Source of the DNA: Stappia sp. ES.058
Lineage (GTDB): Bacteria; Pseudomonadota; Alphaproteobacteria; Rhizobiales; Stappiaceae
NCBI RefSeq assembly: GCF_900105595.1
Contig: NZ_LT629784.1
Span: forward strand, 62,001 to 126,000
Length of the DNA: 64,000 bases
Reading direction: 5' to 3'
The position numbers were made by a program, and so were the translations under genes. Numbering within the stretch: the stretch's first letter is position 1; each line of letters opens with the position of its first letter. Of the stretch, positions 27,076 through 36,339 are shown piece after piece. The notes below the pieces were generated by a model. It ran no database searches and was not told where the DNA came from. It saw nothing but the letters and a program-made list of their open reading frames with translations.

Positions 27076-28074
27076 ATGACCCTCTTGACGTGGAAAAGCT
27101 GGATTGGCGGCGCGGCGATGCTTATCGCCACGAGCGGCGGTCTCCTGGCCGAACCGGCGCTGGTCTATTCCGTGGGCGGCAAGTTCGACGGCTCCTTCAA
27201 CGAGGCGGCCTATCGCGGGGCGGAGCGTTTCACTGCCGAGACCGGTGAAAGCTATCGCGATTTCGAGATCGCGCGCGACGCGGAAAGCCTGCAGGCGCTT
27301 CGCAATTTCGCAAGACGCGGCGCCGATCCGATCGTCGCCATCGGCTTCAACCAGGCCTCCGCCGTTTCCGGGGCCGCCGCCGATTTTCCCGATGCGAATT
27401 TCGCCATCGTCGACATGGTGGTGGATGCGCCGAATGTGCGTTCCGTCGTCTTTCGCGAGCATGAAGGTGCTTATATCGCCGGGCTTCTCGCGGCGATGGC
27501 GTCGAAGACCGGCACCATCGGCTTCGTCGGCGGCATGGACATTCCCATCATCCGCCGGTTCCTGTGCGGCTACCGCGAGGGGGCTGCCTCGGTCTCCTCC
27601 GATGTGCGGGTGATCTTCAACATGGCTGGCGACACGCCGGCCGCCTTCGCCGATCCCGCGCGCGGCGCGGAGCTTGCGCGCAGCCAGATCGCGCGCGGCG
27701 CCGACGTGATCATCCAGGCGGCCGGCGGCACCGGCATCGGCGTGCTGCAGGCGGTGGCGGATGCCGGCAAGCTCGGCATCGGCACGGACAGCAACCAGAA
27801 CGGCCTGCATCCGGGCCGGGTGCTCACCTCCATCCGCAAGCGGATCGACACAGCCGTCTACGCCAATTTCATGGACGTGCGTGCGGGCGCGTGGACGCCG
27901 GGCGTGCAGGAACTGGGCCTCAAGGACGGCGGCATGGACTGGGTGCTGGACGACACCAATCGCGCGCTCGTAACGCCCGAAATGGAGGCGGCCGCACGCT
28001 CCGCGGAGGCCGGCATCGCTGAAGGGCGGATTTCGGTGCATGACATCATGCGTGACGGGGAGTGCCCCTTGTGA
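27076..28074 (+). CDS. BMP-family nucleoside-binding protein 2 (tandem paralogue)
   Basis: A 332-residue paralogue of the preceding gene, sharing SVGGKFDGSFNEAAYRGAER, FVGGMDIPIIRRFLCGYREG and AAGGTGIGVLQAVADAGKLG. A signal peptide precedes AEPALVYS (residue about 25). Most differences lie in the ligand cleft region and the C-terminal half, so the two may bind different nucleosides. A 78-base gap with a short hairpin (CGAAAGC/GCTTTCG) separates the copies. Its stop overlaps the start of the ABC ATPase gene (GTGA). Two binding proteins feeding one transporter is the simplest reading. Confidence 0.92.
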   Translation: MTLLTWKSWIGGAAMLIATSGGLLAEPALVYSVGGKFDGSFNEAAYRGAERFTAETGESYRDFEIARDAESLQALRNFARRGADPIVAIGFNQASAVSGAAADFPDANFAIVDMVVDAPNVRSVVFREHEGAYIAGLLAAMASKTGTIGFVGGMDIPIIRRFLCGYREGAASVSSDVRVIFNMAGDTPAAFADPARGAELARSQIARGADVIIQAAGGTGIGVLQAVADAGKLGIGTDSNQNGLHPGRVLTSIRKRIDTAVYANFMDVRAGAWTPGVQELGLKDGGMDWVLDDTNRALVTPEMEAAARSAEAGIAEGRISVHDIMRDGECPL

Positions 28075-29606
28075 GCGAGCGGCTTGCCATCGAGCTTGCG
28101 GGCATCGACAAGCGTTTCGGCGCCGTCCACGCCAACAAGGATATCGACCTGAAGGTGCGCAAGGGCTCGATTCACGGCATCGTCGGCGAGAACGGCGCCG
28201 GCAAGTCGACCCTGATGTCGATCCTCTACGGCTTCTATCATGCGGATGGTGGCGAGATCCGCGTCGACGGCAGGACCGTCACCATTGCGTCCAGCCAGGC
28301 GGCGATCGCGCTGGGCATCGGCATGGTGCATCAGCATTTCATGCTGGTGGAGAATTTCACGGTGCTGGAGAATGTCATTCTCGGCGCGGAGGGCGGTGCA
28401 CGGCTTTCCGACGGCATCGGGCGCGCGCGGGCCGAATTGAAGCGGCTGGCCGCGGACTATGACCTCAAGGTCGATCCGGACGCGATCACCGGCGAGCTCC
28501 CGGTCGGGCTGCAGCAGCGCGTGGAAATCCTCAAGGCGCTGTTTCGCGGCGCCGACATCCTCATCCTCGACGAGCCGACCGGCGTGCTGACCCCGCCGGA
28601 GGCGGATCATCTCTTCCGGATCCTGCGGGTCCTGCGCGACGAGGGCAAGACGGTCCTGCTGATCACCCACAAGCTGCGCGAGATCATGGCGGTGACCGAC
28701 GAGGTCTCGGTGATGCGGCGCGGCGAGATCGTCGCGACCCGCGAGACGTCGAAGACCTCCATGGGCGAACTGGCCGAACTTATGGTCGGCCGCCGGGTGC
28801 TTCTCGAGGTGGAAAAGACCCCGGCGCAACCGGGCGCGCCGCTCTTGACGGTCGAGGGGCTGAACGTGCGCGACGGGCGTGGCGTCGAGGTGGTCAAGGA
28901 CGTGTCGTTTGAGGTGCGCGCCGGCGAGATCGTCGGCATCGCCGGTGTCTCGGGCAACGGACAGTCGGAGCTTCTGGAGGCGATAGCCGGTATTCGCCCG
29001 GCGCGCTCGGGCATCGTCACCATCGACGGCACGCGCATCGACCTTGCGGCTACGCGCCGCGACCCGGCCGAAATCCGCTCCTACGGTCTTGCGCATGTGC
29101 CTGAGGACCGGCACCGCATGGGACTGGTGACGCGCTTCCACGAATATGAAAACGCCATCCTCGGCTATCACCGCGATCCGGCCTACGGGCGCGGCGCCTT
29201 TCTCGACTTCGACGCGATCCGGCAAACGGCGCGCGCGGGCATCGAGAAATACGACATCCGCCCGCCCGACTGCCATTTGAAGACGGCGAATTTTTCCGGT
29301 GGCAACCAGCAAAAGATCGTGCTGGCGCGCGAGATCGAGCGCGACCCGGCGGTGCTGCTGGTCGGTCAGCCGACGCGCGGCGTCGACATTGGCGCCATCG
29401 AGTTCATTCACAAGTGCCTCGTCGCGCTGCGCGATGCCGGCAAGGCGGTGCTGCTTGTCTCCGTGGAACTTGACGAGGTCCGCGCGCTTGCCGACCGGGT
29501 GCTTGTCATGTTCGACGGCAAGGTGGTGGGCGAACGCGCGCCTGAGACGGCGGAAAGCGAACTCGGGCTGCTGATGGCGGGCGCCGTGCAGGAGGCGGCG
29601 GAATGA
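28071..29606 (+). CDS. Nucleoside ABC transporter, double ATP-binding protein
   Basis: A 511-residue protein with two fused ABC ATPase domains, as in RbsA and in NupO/YufO nucleoside importers. The first domain has GENGAGKSTLMS (about residue 39) and LDEPTGVLTPPE. Its signature is the divergent LPVGLQQRVEILKAL, in place of LSGGQ. The second domain has GVSGNGQSELLEAI and FSGGNQQKIVLAREIERDP. Such asymmetry is usual in this class. GTG 28071 overlaps the BMP 2 stop, with GGGGAG upstream; GTG 28062 is an alternative. It overlaps the next permease gene by four bases (ATGA). Confidence 0.93.
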   Translation: MSERLAIELAGIDKRFGAVHANKDIDLKVRKGSIHGIVGENGAGKSTLMSILYGFYHADGGEIRVDGRTVTIASSQAAIALGIGMVHQHFMLVENFTVLENVILGAEGGARLSDGIGRARAELKRLAADYDLKVDPDAITGELPVGLQQRVEILKALFRGADILILDEPTGVLTPPEADHLFRILRVLRDEGKTVLLITHKLREIMAVTDEVSVMRRGEIVATRETSKTSMGELAELMVGRRVLLEVEKTPAQPGAPLLTVEGLNVRDGRGVEVVKDVSFEVRAGEIVGIAGVSGNGQSELLEAIAGIRPARSGIVTIDGTRIDLAATRRDPAEIRSYGLAHVPEDRHRMGLVTRFHEYENAILGYHRDPAYGRGAFLDFDAIRQTARAGIEKYDIRPPDCHLKTANFSGGNQQKIVLAREIERDPAVLLVGQPTRGVDIGAIEFIHKCLVALRDAGKAVLLVSVELDEVRALADRVLVMFDGKVVGERAPETAESELGLLMAGAVQEAAE

Positions 29607-30709
29607 CGGCCGGACAGATGCCGCGCTGGGCGGATTACATTCTCATGCCGGCGATCAATGTGGCGGCGGCCTTCTTCGTCTCCGGCCTGGTGGTGCTGGC
29701 GATCGGCGAGAATCCGATCGACGCGGTGCGCATTCTGGTGTGGGGCGCCTTCGGCTGGAACGAGGGCATCGGTTTCACACTGTTTTATGCCACCAACTTC
29801 ATCTTCACCGGTCTTGCGGTGGCGGTGGCCTTTCATGCGAGCCTCTTCAACATCGGCGGCGAGGGGCAGGCCTATATTGGCGGGCTGGGCGTCGCACTCG
29901 CCTGTCTGGCGCTCGACCGTTTCGTGCCCTGGTGGGTGACGATGCCTTTTGCCGTTGCCGGGGCGGCCGCCTTCGGCGCGGCCTGGGCCTATATCCCGGC
30001 GGTGCTGCAGGCCAGGCGCGGCAGCCATGTCGTCATCACCACCATCATGTTCAACTTCATCGCTGCCTCGCTGATGGTCTATCTGCTCGTCAACGTCATG
30101 GCGAAGGAAGGCTCGATGCAGCCGGAAACCCGGACCTTCGAGGCCGGCGGACGGCTGCCGCTGCTCGATACGATCCTGCCCGGCGTCGATTTCGGCTCCG
30201 CGCCCGCCAATCTTTCCTTCGTGCTGGCGCTTCTGGCATGTCTCTTCACCTGGGTGCTGATCTGGCGCACCAAGCTCGGCTACGAAATCCGCACCTTCGG
30301 AGCGAACCAGACGGCCGCGGTCTATGCCGGAATCTCGCCCGTGCGCATCACCGTCGTCACCATGCTGATTTCCGGCGGGCTGGCCGGCATGATGGCGGTC
30401 AACGAGATCATGGGTTCGCAGCACCGGCTCCTGATCGAGTTCGTGTCGGGCTACGGTTTCGTCGGCATCGCGGTGGCGCTGATGGGACGCTCCCATCCGG
30501 TCGGCATTGTCTTCGCCGCGATCCTCTTCGGCATGCTCTATCAGGGTGGTGCGGAGCTCGCCTTCGAGATGCCGGCCATCACCCGCGACATGATCGTGGT
30601 GATCCAGGCGCTGGTGATCCTTTTTGCCGGGGCGTTGGAGCACATGTTCCGCCCGGGCCTCATCAAGCTGTTTGGCGTGTTGTCCGCGCCGGCCTCGCGC
30701 ACGGCCTGA
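29603..30709 (+). CDS. Nucleoside ABC transporter permease 1 (NupP/YufP-like)
   Basis: A 368-residue inner-membrane permease of the branched-chain/ribose type (BPD_transp_2), with about ten hydrophobic segments. Landmarks are FHASLFNIGGEGQAYIGGLG (residues about 77-96), HVVITTIMFNFIAASLM and the conserved loop RTFGANQTAAVYAGISPVRI. This matches NupP/YufP of BMP-dependent nucleoside importers. It overlaps the ATPase gene by four bases and precedes permease 2 by 12 bases, so all are one transcript. Confidence 0.93.
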   Translation: MTAGQMPRWADYILMPAINVAAAFFVSGLVVLAIGENPIDAVRILVWGAFGWNEGIGFTLFYATNFIFTGLAVAVAFHASLFNIGGEGQAYIGGLGVALACLALDRFVPWWVTMPFAVAGAAAFGAAWAYIPAVLQARRGSHVVITTIMFNFIAASLMVYLLVNVMAKEGSMQPETRTFEAGGRLPLLDTILPGVDFGSAPANLSFVLALLACLFTWVLIWRTKLGYEIRTFGANQTAAVYAGISPVRITVVTMLISGGLAGMMAVNEIMGSQHRLLIEFVSGYGFVGIAVALMGRSHPVGIVFAAILFGMLYQGGAELAFEMPAITRDMIVVIQALVILFAGALEHMFRPGLIKLFGVLSAPASRTA

Positions 30710-30721
30710 GGAGAGGCGCCC

Positions 30722-31690
30722 ATGTTCGACACGATGATCCTCATTCTCGACAGCACGGTGCGGCTGTCCACGCCGCTGCTGCTGGCCGCCCTTGCGGGTC
30801 TGTATTCGGAGCGTTCCGGCGTCTTCGACATCGGTCTTGAGGGCAAGATGCTGGGCGCGGCCTTCGCCGCCGGCGCGGCGGCCGCCGTCACCGGCTCCGC
30901 CTGGCTGGGACTGGGGGCCGGCATCTGCGTCTCCATCATGCTGGCGCTGCTGCACGGTTTCGCCTGCATCACCCACCGGGGCAACCAGATCGTCTCGGGC
31001 GTGGCGATCAACTTCCTCGCCATCGGACTGACGGCGCTGCTCGGGCAGGACTGGTTCCGCCAGGGCGGGCGCACGCCGCCGGTCACCGGCGATGCGCGCT
31101 TCGAGACCCTCGTCTGGCCCTTCGCCGACGCCATGCGCGATGTGCCGGTGATCGGCGGCATCTACGCCGAGCTGCTGTCGGGTCACAACATTCTGGTCTA
31201 TGTCGCCTTTCTCGCGGTGCCCTTCACCTGGTGGGTGCTGTTTCGCACCCGCTTCGGCCTTCGCCTGCGCGCCGTTGGCGAAAATCCGGCCGCCGTCGAC
31301 ACCGCCGGCATTTCCGTCACCTGGCTGCGCTACCGCGCGGTGATCTGCACCGGCATCCTGTGCGGCATCGCCGGCACCTATCTGTCGGTCGCGCAATCGG
31401 CCGGCTTCATCAAGGACATGACGGCGGGCAAGGGCTTCATCGCGCTCGCCGCGCTGATCTTCGCCAAGTGGAAGCCGGTGCCGGTGATGTTCGCCTGCCT
31501 GCTGTTCGGCTTTCTCGATGCGGTTGCGATCCGGCTTCAGGGACAGCAGGTGCCCGGCATCGGCGAGGTGCCGGTGCAGGCGATCCAGGCGCTCCCCTAT
31601 ATTCTGACCGTCGTGCTGCTGGCCGGCTTTATCGGTCGCGCCGTTCCGCCCAGGGCCGGCGGCTCGGCTTATGTCAAGGAGCGCTCATGA
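30722..31690 (+). CDS. Nucleoside ABC transporter permease 2 (NupQ/YufQ-like)
   Basis: A 322-residue partner permease. It has GVFDIGLEGKMLGAAFAAG in place of the Gly-Glu-Gly block of permease 1, THRGNQIVSGVAINFLAIGL, and the loop RAVGENPAAVDTAGISVTWL. Together the two would form the membrane channel. AGGAGAG stands before ATG 30722. Its stop overlaps the cdd start (ATGA), tying import directly to the first salvage enzyme. Confidence 0.93.
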   Translation: MFDTMILILDSTVRLSTPLLLAALAGLYSERSGVFDIGLEGKMLGAAFAAGAAAAVTGSAWLGLGAGICVSIMLALLHGFACITHRGNQIVSGVAINFLAIGLTALLGQDWFRQGGRTPPVTGDARFETLVWPFADAMRDVPVIGGIYAELLSGHNILVYVAFLAVPFTWWVLFRTRFGLRLRAVGENPAAVDTAGISVTWLRYRAVICTGILCGIAGTYLSVAQSAGFIKDMTAGKGFIALAALIFAKWKPVPVMFACLLFGFLDAVAIRLQGQQVPGIGEVPVQAIQALPYILTVVLLAGFIGRAVPPRAGGSAYVKERS

Positions 31691-32094
31691 ACCGGTTCGA
31701 CGAGCTCTTCGCCGCCGCGCGGGCCGCGCGCGACAATGCGCATGCCGGATATTCGGGCTTTGCCGTCGGGGCCGCTGTCCTCACGGACGACGGGCGGATC
31801 TTTGCCGGCTGCAACGTTGAAAACGCCAGTTTTCCCGAAGGCTGGTGCGCGGAAACGACGGCGCTCGGTGCCATGGTCGCGGCGGGTGGACGGCGTGTGG
31901 TGGAAGTGGTGGTGACGGCGGATGCGGCGCTTTGCACACCCTGCGGAGGCTGCCGCCAGCGGCTGGCGGAATTCGCCGGCGACGACACGCCGGTTCACAT
32001 CTGCACCGCGACGGAGTTGCGCCGGACCTTCCGGCTGGACGAACTCCTGCCGGCGAAATTCGAGCTTCACGATCGAAAGGAGGCCTCCACATGA
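31687..32094 (+). CDS. cdd: Cytidine deaminase
   Basis: This 135-residue homotetrameric-type cytidine deaminase converts cytidine and deoxycytidine to uridine and deoxyuridine. The zinc site is seen in WCAETTAL (Cys and catalytic Glu, about residue 56) and PCGGCRQRLAEF (about residue 86). Substrate-binding GCNVENASFPEG precedes it. The start is ATG 31687, four bases into the permease stop. The longer open frame upstream is an artefact of overlap with the permease gene. The stop overlaps the phosphorylase start (ATGA). Confidence 0.95.
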   Translation: MNRFDELFAAARAARDNAHAGYSGFAVGAAVLTDDGRIFAGCNVENASFPEGWCAETTALGAMVAAGGRRVVEVVVTADAALCTPCGGCRQRLAEFAGDDTPVHICTATELRRTFRLDELLPAKFELHDRKEAST

Positions 32095-32903
32095 GCGGCT
32101 ATGGACGCGAATGCGCCGAGCAGATCCGCGCCGCGCGCCCGGGCACCTACCGTCTCGGCATGGTGCTGGGATCCGGTCTTGGGGCGCTTGCCGACGAGAT
32201 CGAGGACGCCGTGCCCATTCCCTATTCACGGCTGACCGGATTTCCGGTGTCCTCGGTCTCCTCGCACGGCAGCGAGATCGTGGCCGGAACGCTCTCCGGC
32301 GTTCCCGTCGTCGTCCTGTCGGGACGGGCGCATTACTATGAGAGCGGCAAGGCGGACGTGATGCGCACGCCGCTGGAGACGCTGAAGGAACTGGGCTGCG
32401 ACACGCTGCTCCTGACCAATGCGGCCGGAAGCCTGAGGGAGGATCTCGCGCCCGGTACGCCGATGCTGATTTCCGACCATGTCAACTGGTCCGGCCTCAA
32501 CCCGCTGATCGGCGAGGAAAGCGAGGCGCGCTTCCTCGATATGAGCGCGGCCTATGATGCGAAGCTTCGCACCCGGCTTGCCGCGCTGGCGAAGGAGGCG
32601 GGCATCACGGTGGGCGAAGGCGTCTACATGTGGTTTTCCGGTCCGTCCTTCGAGACGCCGGCGGAAATCCGCATGGCACGGGGCCTGGGTGCCGATGCGG
32701 TCGGCATGTCGACCGTGCCGGAGGTGATTCTCGCCCGATTCCTCGGTTTCCGTGTCGCGGCGATCTCAACGATTACCAATTATGGTGCAGGCCTCCAGGC
32801 GCATGCGCTGTCGCATGCAGAGACCAAGGCGACCGCATTGACGGCGGTCGACGCTTTGAAGACCCTGATCAGATCATTCGTGAAGGATCTTGCCGATGAC
32901 TGA
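32091..32903 (+). CDS. Purine-nucleoside phosphorylase (class II, trimeric type)
   Basis: A 270-residue phosphorylase that cleaves inosine and guanosine and their deoxy forms to base and (deoxy)ribose-1-phosphate. Family features are MVLGSGLGALADEI (phosphate site, residues about 24-37), VVLSGRAHYYESG, LLLTNAAGSL, MWFSGPSFETPAEIRM and AVGMSTVPEVILARFLG. Asn in ITNYGAG corresponds to the purine-contacting Asn of PunA-type enzymes. This is the PunA type, not hexameric DeoD. AAAGGAGG precedes ATG 32091. It overlaps deoC by eight bases. Confidence 0.93.
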   Translation: MSGYGRECAEQIRAARPGTYRLGMVLGSGLGALADEIEDAVPIPYSRLTGFPVSSVSSHGSEIVAGTLSGVPVVVLSGRAHYYESGKADVMRTPLETLKELGCDTLLLTNAAGSLREDLAPGTPMLISDHVNWSGLNPLIGEESEARFLDMSAAYDAKLRTRLAALAKEAGITVGEGVYMWFSGPSFETPAEIRMARGLGADAVGMSTVPEVILARFLGFRVAAISTITNYGAGLQAHALSHAETKATALTAVDALKTLIRSFVKDLADD

Positions 32904-33684
32904 TATGACAGCCGCCGAAACGGCGGCCCGCGCCCTGCCGCTTGTTGATCTGACCAATCTGGACGACGCCTGCCTGCCGGCCGACATCGATACGCTTTGC
33001 AAGCGCGCCGTCACCCCGCACGGGCCGGTCGCGGCCGTTTGCATCTGGCCGCGCTTCGTCGGCCAGGCGGCGGCGGCCCTTGCGGGAACCGGCGTCAGGG
33101 TGGCAACTGTCGTCAACTTTCCGCAAGGCGGGGAGGAGACCCTGAAGGTCGTGGCGGAGACGCGTCAGGCGGTGGCCGATGGCGCCGACGAGATCGACCT
33201 CGTCATGGCCTACCGCGCCTATCTGGAGGGGCGTCGCGGTTTCGCCGAGGAACAGATCCGCCGGGTGCGTGCCGCCTGCCCCGAGGCGACGCTGAAGGTC
33301 ATTCTGGAGACCGGCGAGATCGACGACCCGCTCCTGATCCATGCGGCCTCGCTGATGGCGATCGATGCGGGCGCCGACTTCATCAAGACCTCCACGGGCA
33401 AGGTCGCGGTCAATGCCACGCTTCAGACAGCGGAAATCATGCTTACGGTTATCGAGGAGGTGCGTCGCGACAAACTCCTGGAGATCGGCTTCAAGCCGGC
33501 CGGCGGCATTCGCACCATCGAGGATGCGTCCGGATATCTGGCGCTGGCGGACAGGATCCTGGGGCCGAACTGGGTGTCGGGGGCCAGCTTCCGCTTTGGC
33601 GCCAGCGGTCTGCTGGACGCGCTTCTGGCCGCTCTTGGGGAGCCACCCGAAGACGGACCGATCCCCTTGAACGCGGGATATTGA
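32896..33684 (+). CDS. deoC: Deoxyribose-phosphate aldolase
   Basis: A 262-residue class I aldolase that cleaves 2-deoxyribose-5-phosphate to acetaldehyde and glyceraldehyde-3-phosphate. The Schiff-base lysine lies in DFIKTSTGKV (about residue 160), with the second catalytic lysine in EIGFKPAGGIRTIEDA. The acidic residue in DEIDLVMAYRA is also present. ATG 32896 follows AAGGA and is inside the end of the phosphorylase gene. Its role here is to drain deoxynucleoside sugar from the upstream phosphorylases and DeoB. Confidence 0.95.
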   Translation: MTDMTAAETAARALPLVDLTNLDDACLPADIDTLCKRAVTPHGPVAAVCIWPRFVGQAAAALAGTGVRVATVVNFPQGGEETLKVVAETRQAVADGADEIDLVMAYRAYLEGRRGFAEEQIRRVRAACPEATLKVILETGEIDDPLLIHAASLMAIDAGADFIKTSTGKVAVNATLQTAEIMLTVIEEVRRDKLLEIGFKPAGGIRTIEDASGYLALADRILGPNWVSGASFRFGASGLLDALLAALGEPPEDGPIPLNAGY

Positions 33685-33689
33685 CTGCG

Positions 33690-35012
33690 ATGCTGGCACA
33701 GGAACTCATCCGCAAGAAACGCGATGGCGGCACGCTGGATGCCGGGGAAATCGCCTTTTTCGTCAAGGGGCTTGTCGACGGAAGCGTGACGGACGCTCAG
33801 ATCTCGGCCCTGGCGATGGCGATTGTCTTTCGCAAGCTTGTGCCCGACGAGCGCGTGGCGCTGACGCTGGCCATGCGCGACAGCGGCACCGTTCTCGACT
33901 GGTCGGATCTCGACCGACCGGTCGTCGACAAGCATTCGACCGGCGGCGTTGGCGACAATGTGTCCCTGATGCTGGCGCCGGCGCTGGCCGCCTGCGGTGC
34001 GGCCGTTCCGATGGTTTCCGGGCGTGGTCTCGGCCACACCGGCGGCACGCTCGACAAGTTCGACAGCATCCCCGGCTATACGACGCAGCCCGACAATGCG
34101 CTGTTTCGCAAGGTCGTGGCCGACGTCGGCTGTGCGATCATCGGACAGACGGCCGATCTCGCGCCGGCGGACAAGCGCTTCTACGCGATCCGCGACGTGA
34201 CCGGCACGGTGGAGAGCATCGATCTGATCACCGCCTCGATCCTGTCTAAGAAGCTCGCGGCCGGCCTTCAGGGACTGGTGCTCGACGTCAAATGGGGAAG
34301 CGGCGCCTTCATGGCGACGCTGGAGGAGGCGATGGCGCTGGCCGAAAGTCTCGTCGCGGTCGCCAATGGCGCGGGCTGCCGCACCACCGCACTTCTGACC
34401 GACATGAACCAGCCGCTTGCGTCTGCCGCCGGCAACGCGCTGGAAGTGCGCAATGCCGTCGATTTCCTGACCGGGCGCGCCATCGACAACCGCCTGTTCG
34501 ATGTCACCGTCGAGCTTGGCGGCGAGGCGCTGGTGACGGCCGGACTTGCAGCGGATCGGGCGTTGGGCGCGGATGCGATGCGCGATGCCTTCGAAAGCGG
34601 GGCTGCCGCGGAGCGGTTCGCCCGCATGGTGACGGCACTTGGCGGCCCGGCGGATTTCCTGGAAAAATACGAGCTGCATCTGCCGTCCGCCCCGGTGGAG
34701 CGGGCGATCTATCCGCTTGAAGCCGGCACGGTCCTGTCCGTCGATGCGCGCGCCATCGGCGTTGCGGTTGTGGAGCTTGGCGGCGGGCGCCGGCGCCCCG
34801 AGGACAAGATCGATCCGGCCGTCGGACTGGCGCATCTCGCAGGCGTCGGCCATTCGGTCGACAGCGATGCGCCGCTGGCCATCGTGCATGCTGCGACCGA
34901 GGCCGCCGCCGCCCGTGCCGCCGAAATCGTGCAGAAAGCCTATACGACCGGTGCGCCGGCGCAGGTGGAGGACAGGCCGGTCATTGCCGGCCGGGTCGGG
35001 CCGTCCGCCTGA
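33690..35012 (+). CDS. deoA: Thymidine phosphorylase
   Basis: A 440-residue enzyme of the NP-II pyrimidine phosphorylase family, splitting thymidine or deoxyuridine to base and deoxyribose-1-phosphate. The signature KHSTGGVGDNVSLMLAPALA (about residues 82-101) and SGRGLGHTGGTLDKFDSIPG define it, and the C-terminal PYNP domain (SVDARAIGVAVVELGGGRR) is present. ATG 33690 lies six bases after deoC. The long open frame upstream overlaps deoC and is not coding. It follows Cdd logically, since Cdd feeds it deoxyuridine. Confidence 0.95.
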   Translation: MLAQELIRKKRDGGTLDAGEIAFFVKGLVDGSVTDAQISALAMAIVFRKLVPDERVALTLAMRDSGTVLDWSDLDRPVVDKHSTGGVGDNVSLMLAPALAACGAAVPMVSGRGLGHTGGTLDKFDSIPGYTTQPDNALFRKVVADVGCAIIGQTADLAPADKRFYAIRDVTGTVESIDLITASILSKKLAAGLQGLVLDVKWGSGAFMATLEEAMALAESLVAVANGAGCRTTALLTDMNQPLASAAGNALEVRNAVDFLTGRAIDNRLFDVTVELGGEALVTAGLAADRALGADAMRDAFESGAAAERFARMVTALGGPADFLEKYELHLPSAPVERAIYPLEAGTVLSVDARAIGVAVVELGGGRRRPEDKIDPAVGLAHLAGVGHSVDSDAPLAIVHAATEAAAARAAEIVQKAYTTGAPAQVEDRPVIAGRVGPSA

Positions 35013-35073
35013 TCGCGACCGAAAGACAACAAGCGGGCACAAGCCCGCCGAGCTTTGACAAAGAGGAAACCCC

Positions 35074-36294
35074 ATGGCCCGCGCAATCCTGTGCGTTCTG
35101 GACAGTTTCGGCATCGGTGGTGCCCCGGATGCCGCTGCCTTCCACGATGAGGGAGCGAACACGCTCGGCCATATCGCAGCCGCCTGCGCTGCCGGCGAAG
35201 CAGATCGCAACGGCCTGCGGGAAGGGCCGCTTTCGCTGCCCAACATGACGCGTCTCGGTCTGGCCCGCGCCGCGCTTCTGGCGAGCGGCGAGGCGCCTGC
35301 AGGCCTCGACGTTGGCGTGGAGCCGGACGGGATCTGGGGCGCGGCGAGCGAGACCTCGCGGGGCAAGGACACGCCCTCAGGCCACTGGGAAATCGCCGGC
35401 GTTCCGGTCGCCTTCGACTGGGGCTATTTTCCCGACACGGAACCGGCCTTTCCGGCCGATCTGACCCGCGCCATCGTCGAGGCGGGCGGCCTTCCCGGTA
35501 TTCTCGGCGACAAACACGCCTCGGGCACGGCGATCATCGCCGAACTCGGTGAGGAACATATCCGGACCGGCAAGCCGATCTGTTACACGAGCGGCGATTC
35601 CGTCTTCCAGATTGCGGCGCATGAGACCCGCTTCGGGCTCGAGCGCCTCTATGCGCTGTGCGAGACAGTGCGCGCGCTGGTCGATCCCCACAACATCGGC
35701 CGTGTGATCGCGCGTCCGTTCGTCGGCGAAACGGCCGCGACCTTCGAGCGCACGGCCAACCGGCGGGATTACTCGGTTCTGCCGCCCGAGCCGACGCTGC
35801 TCGACCGGGTCGTTGAAGCGGGCCGGCAGACCCACACGGTCGGCAAGATCGCCGATATTTTCGCCCATCAGGGAATTTCCACCCTGCGCAAGGCCGCCGG
35901 CAACATGGCGCTTTTCGACAAGACGCTGCAGGCGATGGAAGAGGCCGGGGACGGCGATCTCGTCTTCGTCAATTACATCGATTTCGACAGTCTCTTCGGC
36001 CACCGCCGCGATGTCGCCGGCTATGCCGCAGCCCTTGAAGCCTTCGACGCACGGCTTCCGGAGCTGCTCGCGCGTCTGAAACCCGGCGATCTGCTGCTTC
36101 TCACCGCAGATCACGGCTGCGATCCGACATGGCGCGGCACGGATCACACCCGCGAACGCATCCCGGTGATCGGCACGGGGCCGGGCATTCCTCCTGCGGC
36201 GATTGGCGTGCGGCCGACCTTCGCGGATATCGGGGAGACGATAGCCGCACATCTGGGCCTCCCTCCGGGTCGGCACGGAACGGGTTTCCTGTAA
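35074..36294 (+). CDS. deoB: Phosphopentomutase
   Basis: A 406-residue alkaline-phosphatase-superfamily mutase that interconverts (deoxy)ribose-1-phosphate and the 5-phosphate. Metal ligands are visible in [13 protein letters not shown] (residues 8-20), [13 protein letters not shown] and [20 protein letters not shown]. Substrate-loop motif [13 protein letters not shown] lies near residue 93. A 61-base gap after deoA contains AGAGGAAA ahead of the ATG. It supplies DeoC with deoxyribose-5-phosphate. Confidence 0.96.
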   Translation: MARAILCVLDSFGIGGAPDAAAFHDEGANTLGHIAAACAAGEADRNGLREGPLSLPNMTRLGLARAALLASGEAPAGLDVGVEPDGIWGAASETSRGKDTPSGHWEIAGVPVAFDWGYFPDTEPAFPADLTRAIVEAGGLPGILGDKHASGTAIIAELGEEHIRTGKPICYTSGDSVFQIAAHETRFGLERLYALCETVRALVDPHNIGRVIARPFVGETAATFERTANRRDYSVLPPEPTLLDRVVEAGRQTHTVGKIADIFAHQGISTLRKAAGNMALFDKTLQAMEEAGDGDLVFVNYIDFDSLFGHRRDVAGYAAALEAFDARLPELLARLKPGDLLLLTADHGCDPTWRGTDHTRERIPVIGTGPGIPPAAIGVRPTFADIGETIAAHLGLPPGRHGTGFL

Positions 36295-36339
36295 AGGGCG
36301 GCGCGTCGCACCACCCGAAGACACGACAAGGACGGACGA

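Noticed and set aside
25888..28041. 717-codon minus-strand open frame across the BMP genes
   Set aside because: It is the shadow of two well-supported plus-strand genes; its translation is His/Gly/Arg-rich with no domain, as expected from antisense of high-GC coding DNA.
29408..31396. 662-codon minus-strand open frame across the ABC permeases
   Set aside because: Antisense shadow of two membrane-protein genes, very polar and repetitive in composition, with no recognisable family.
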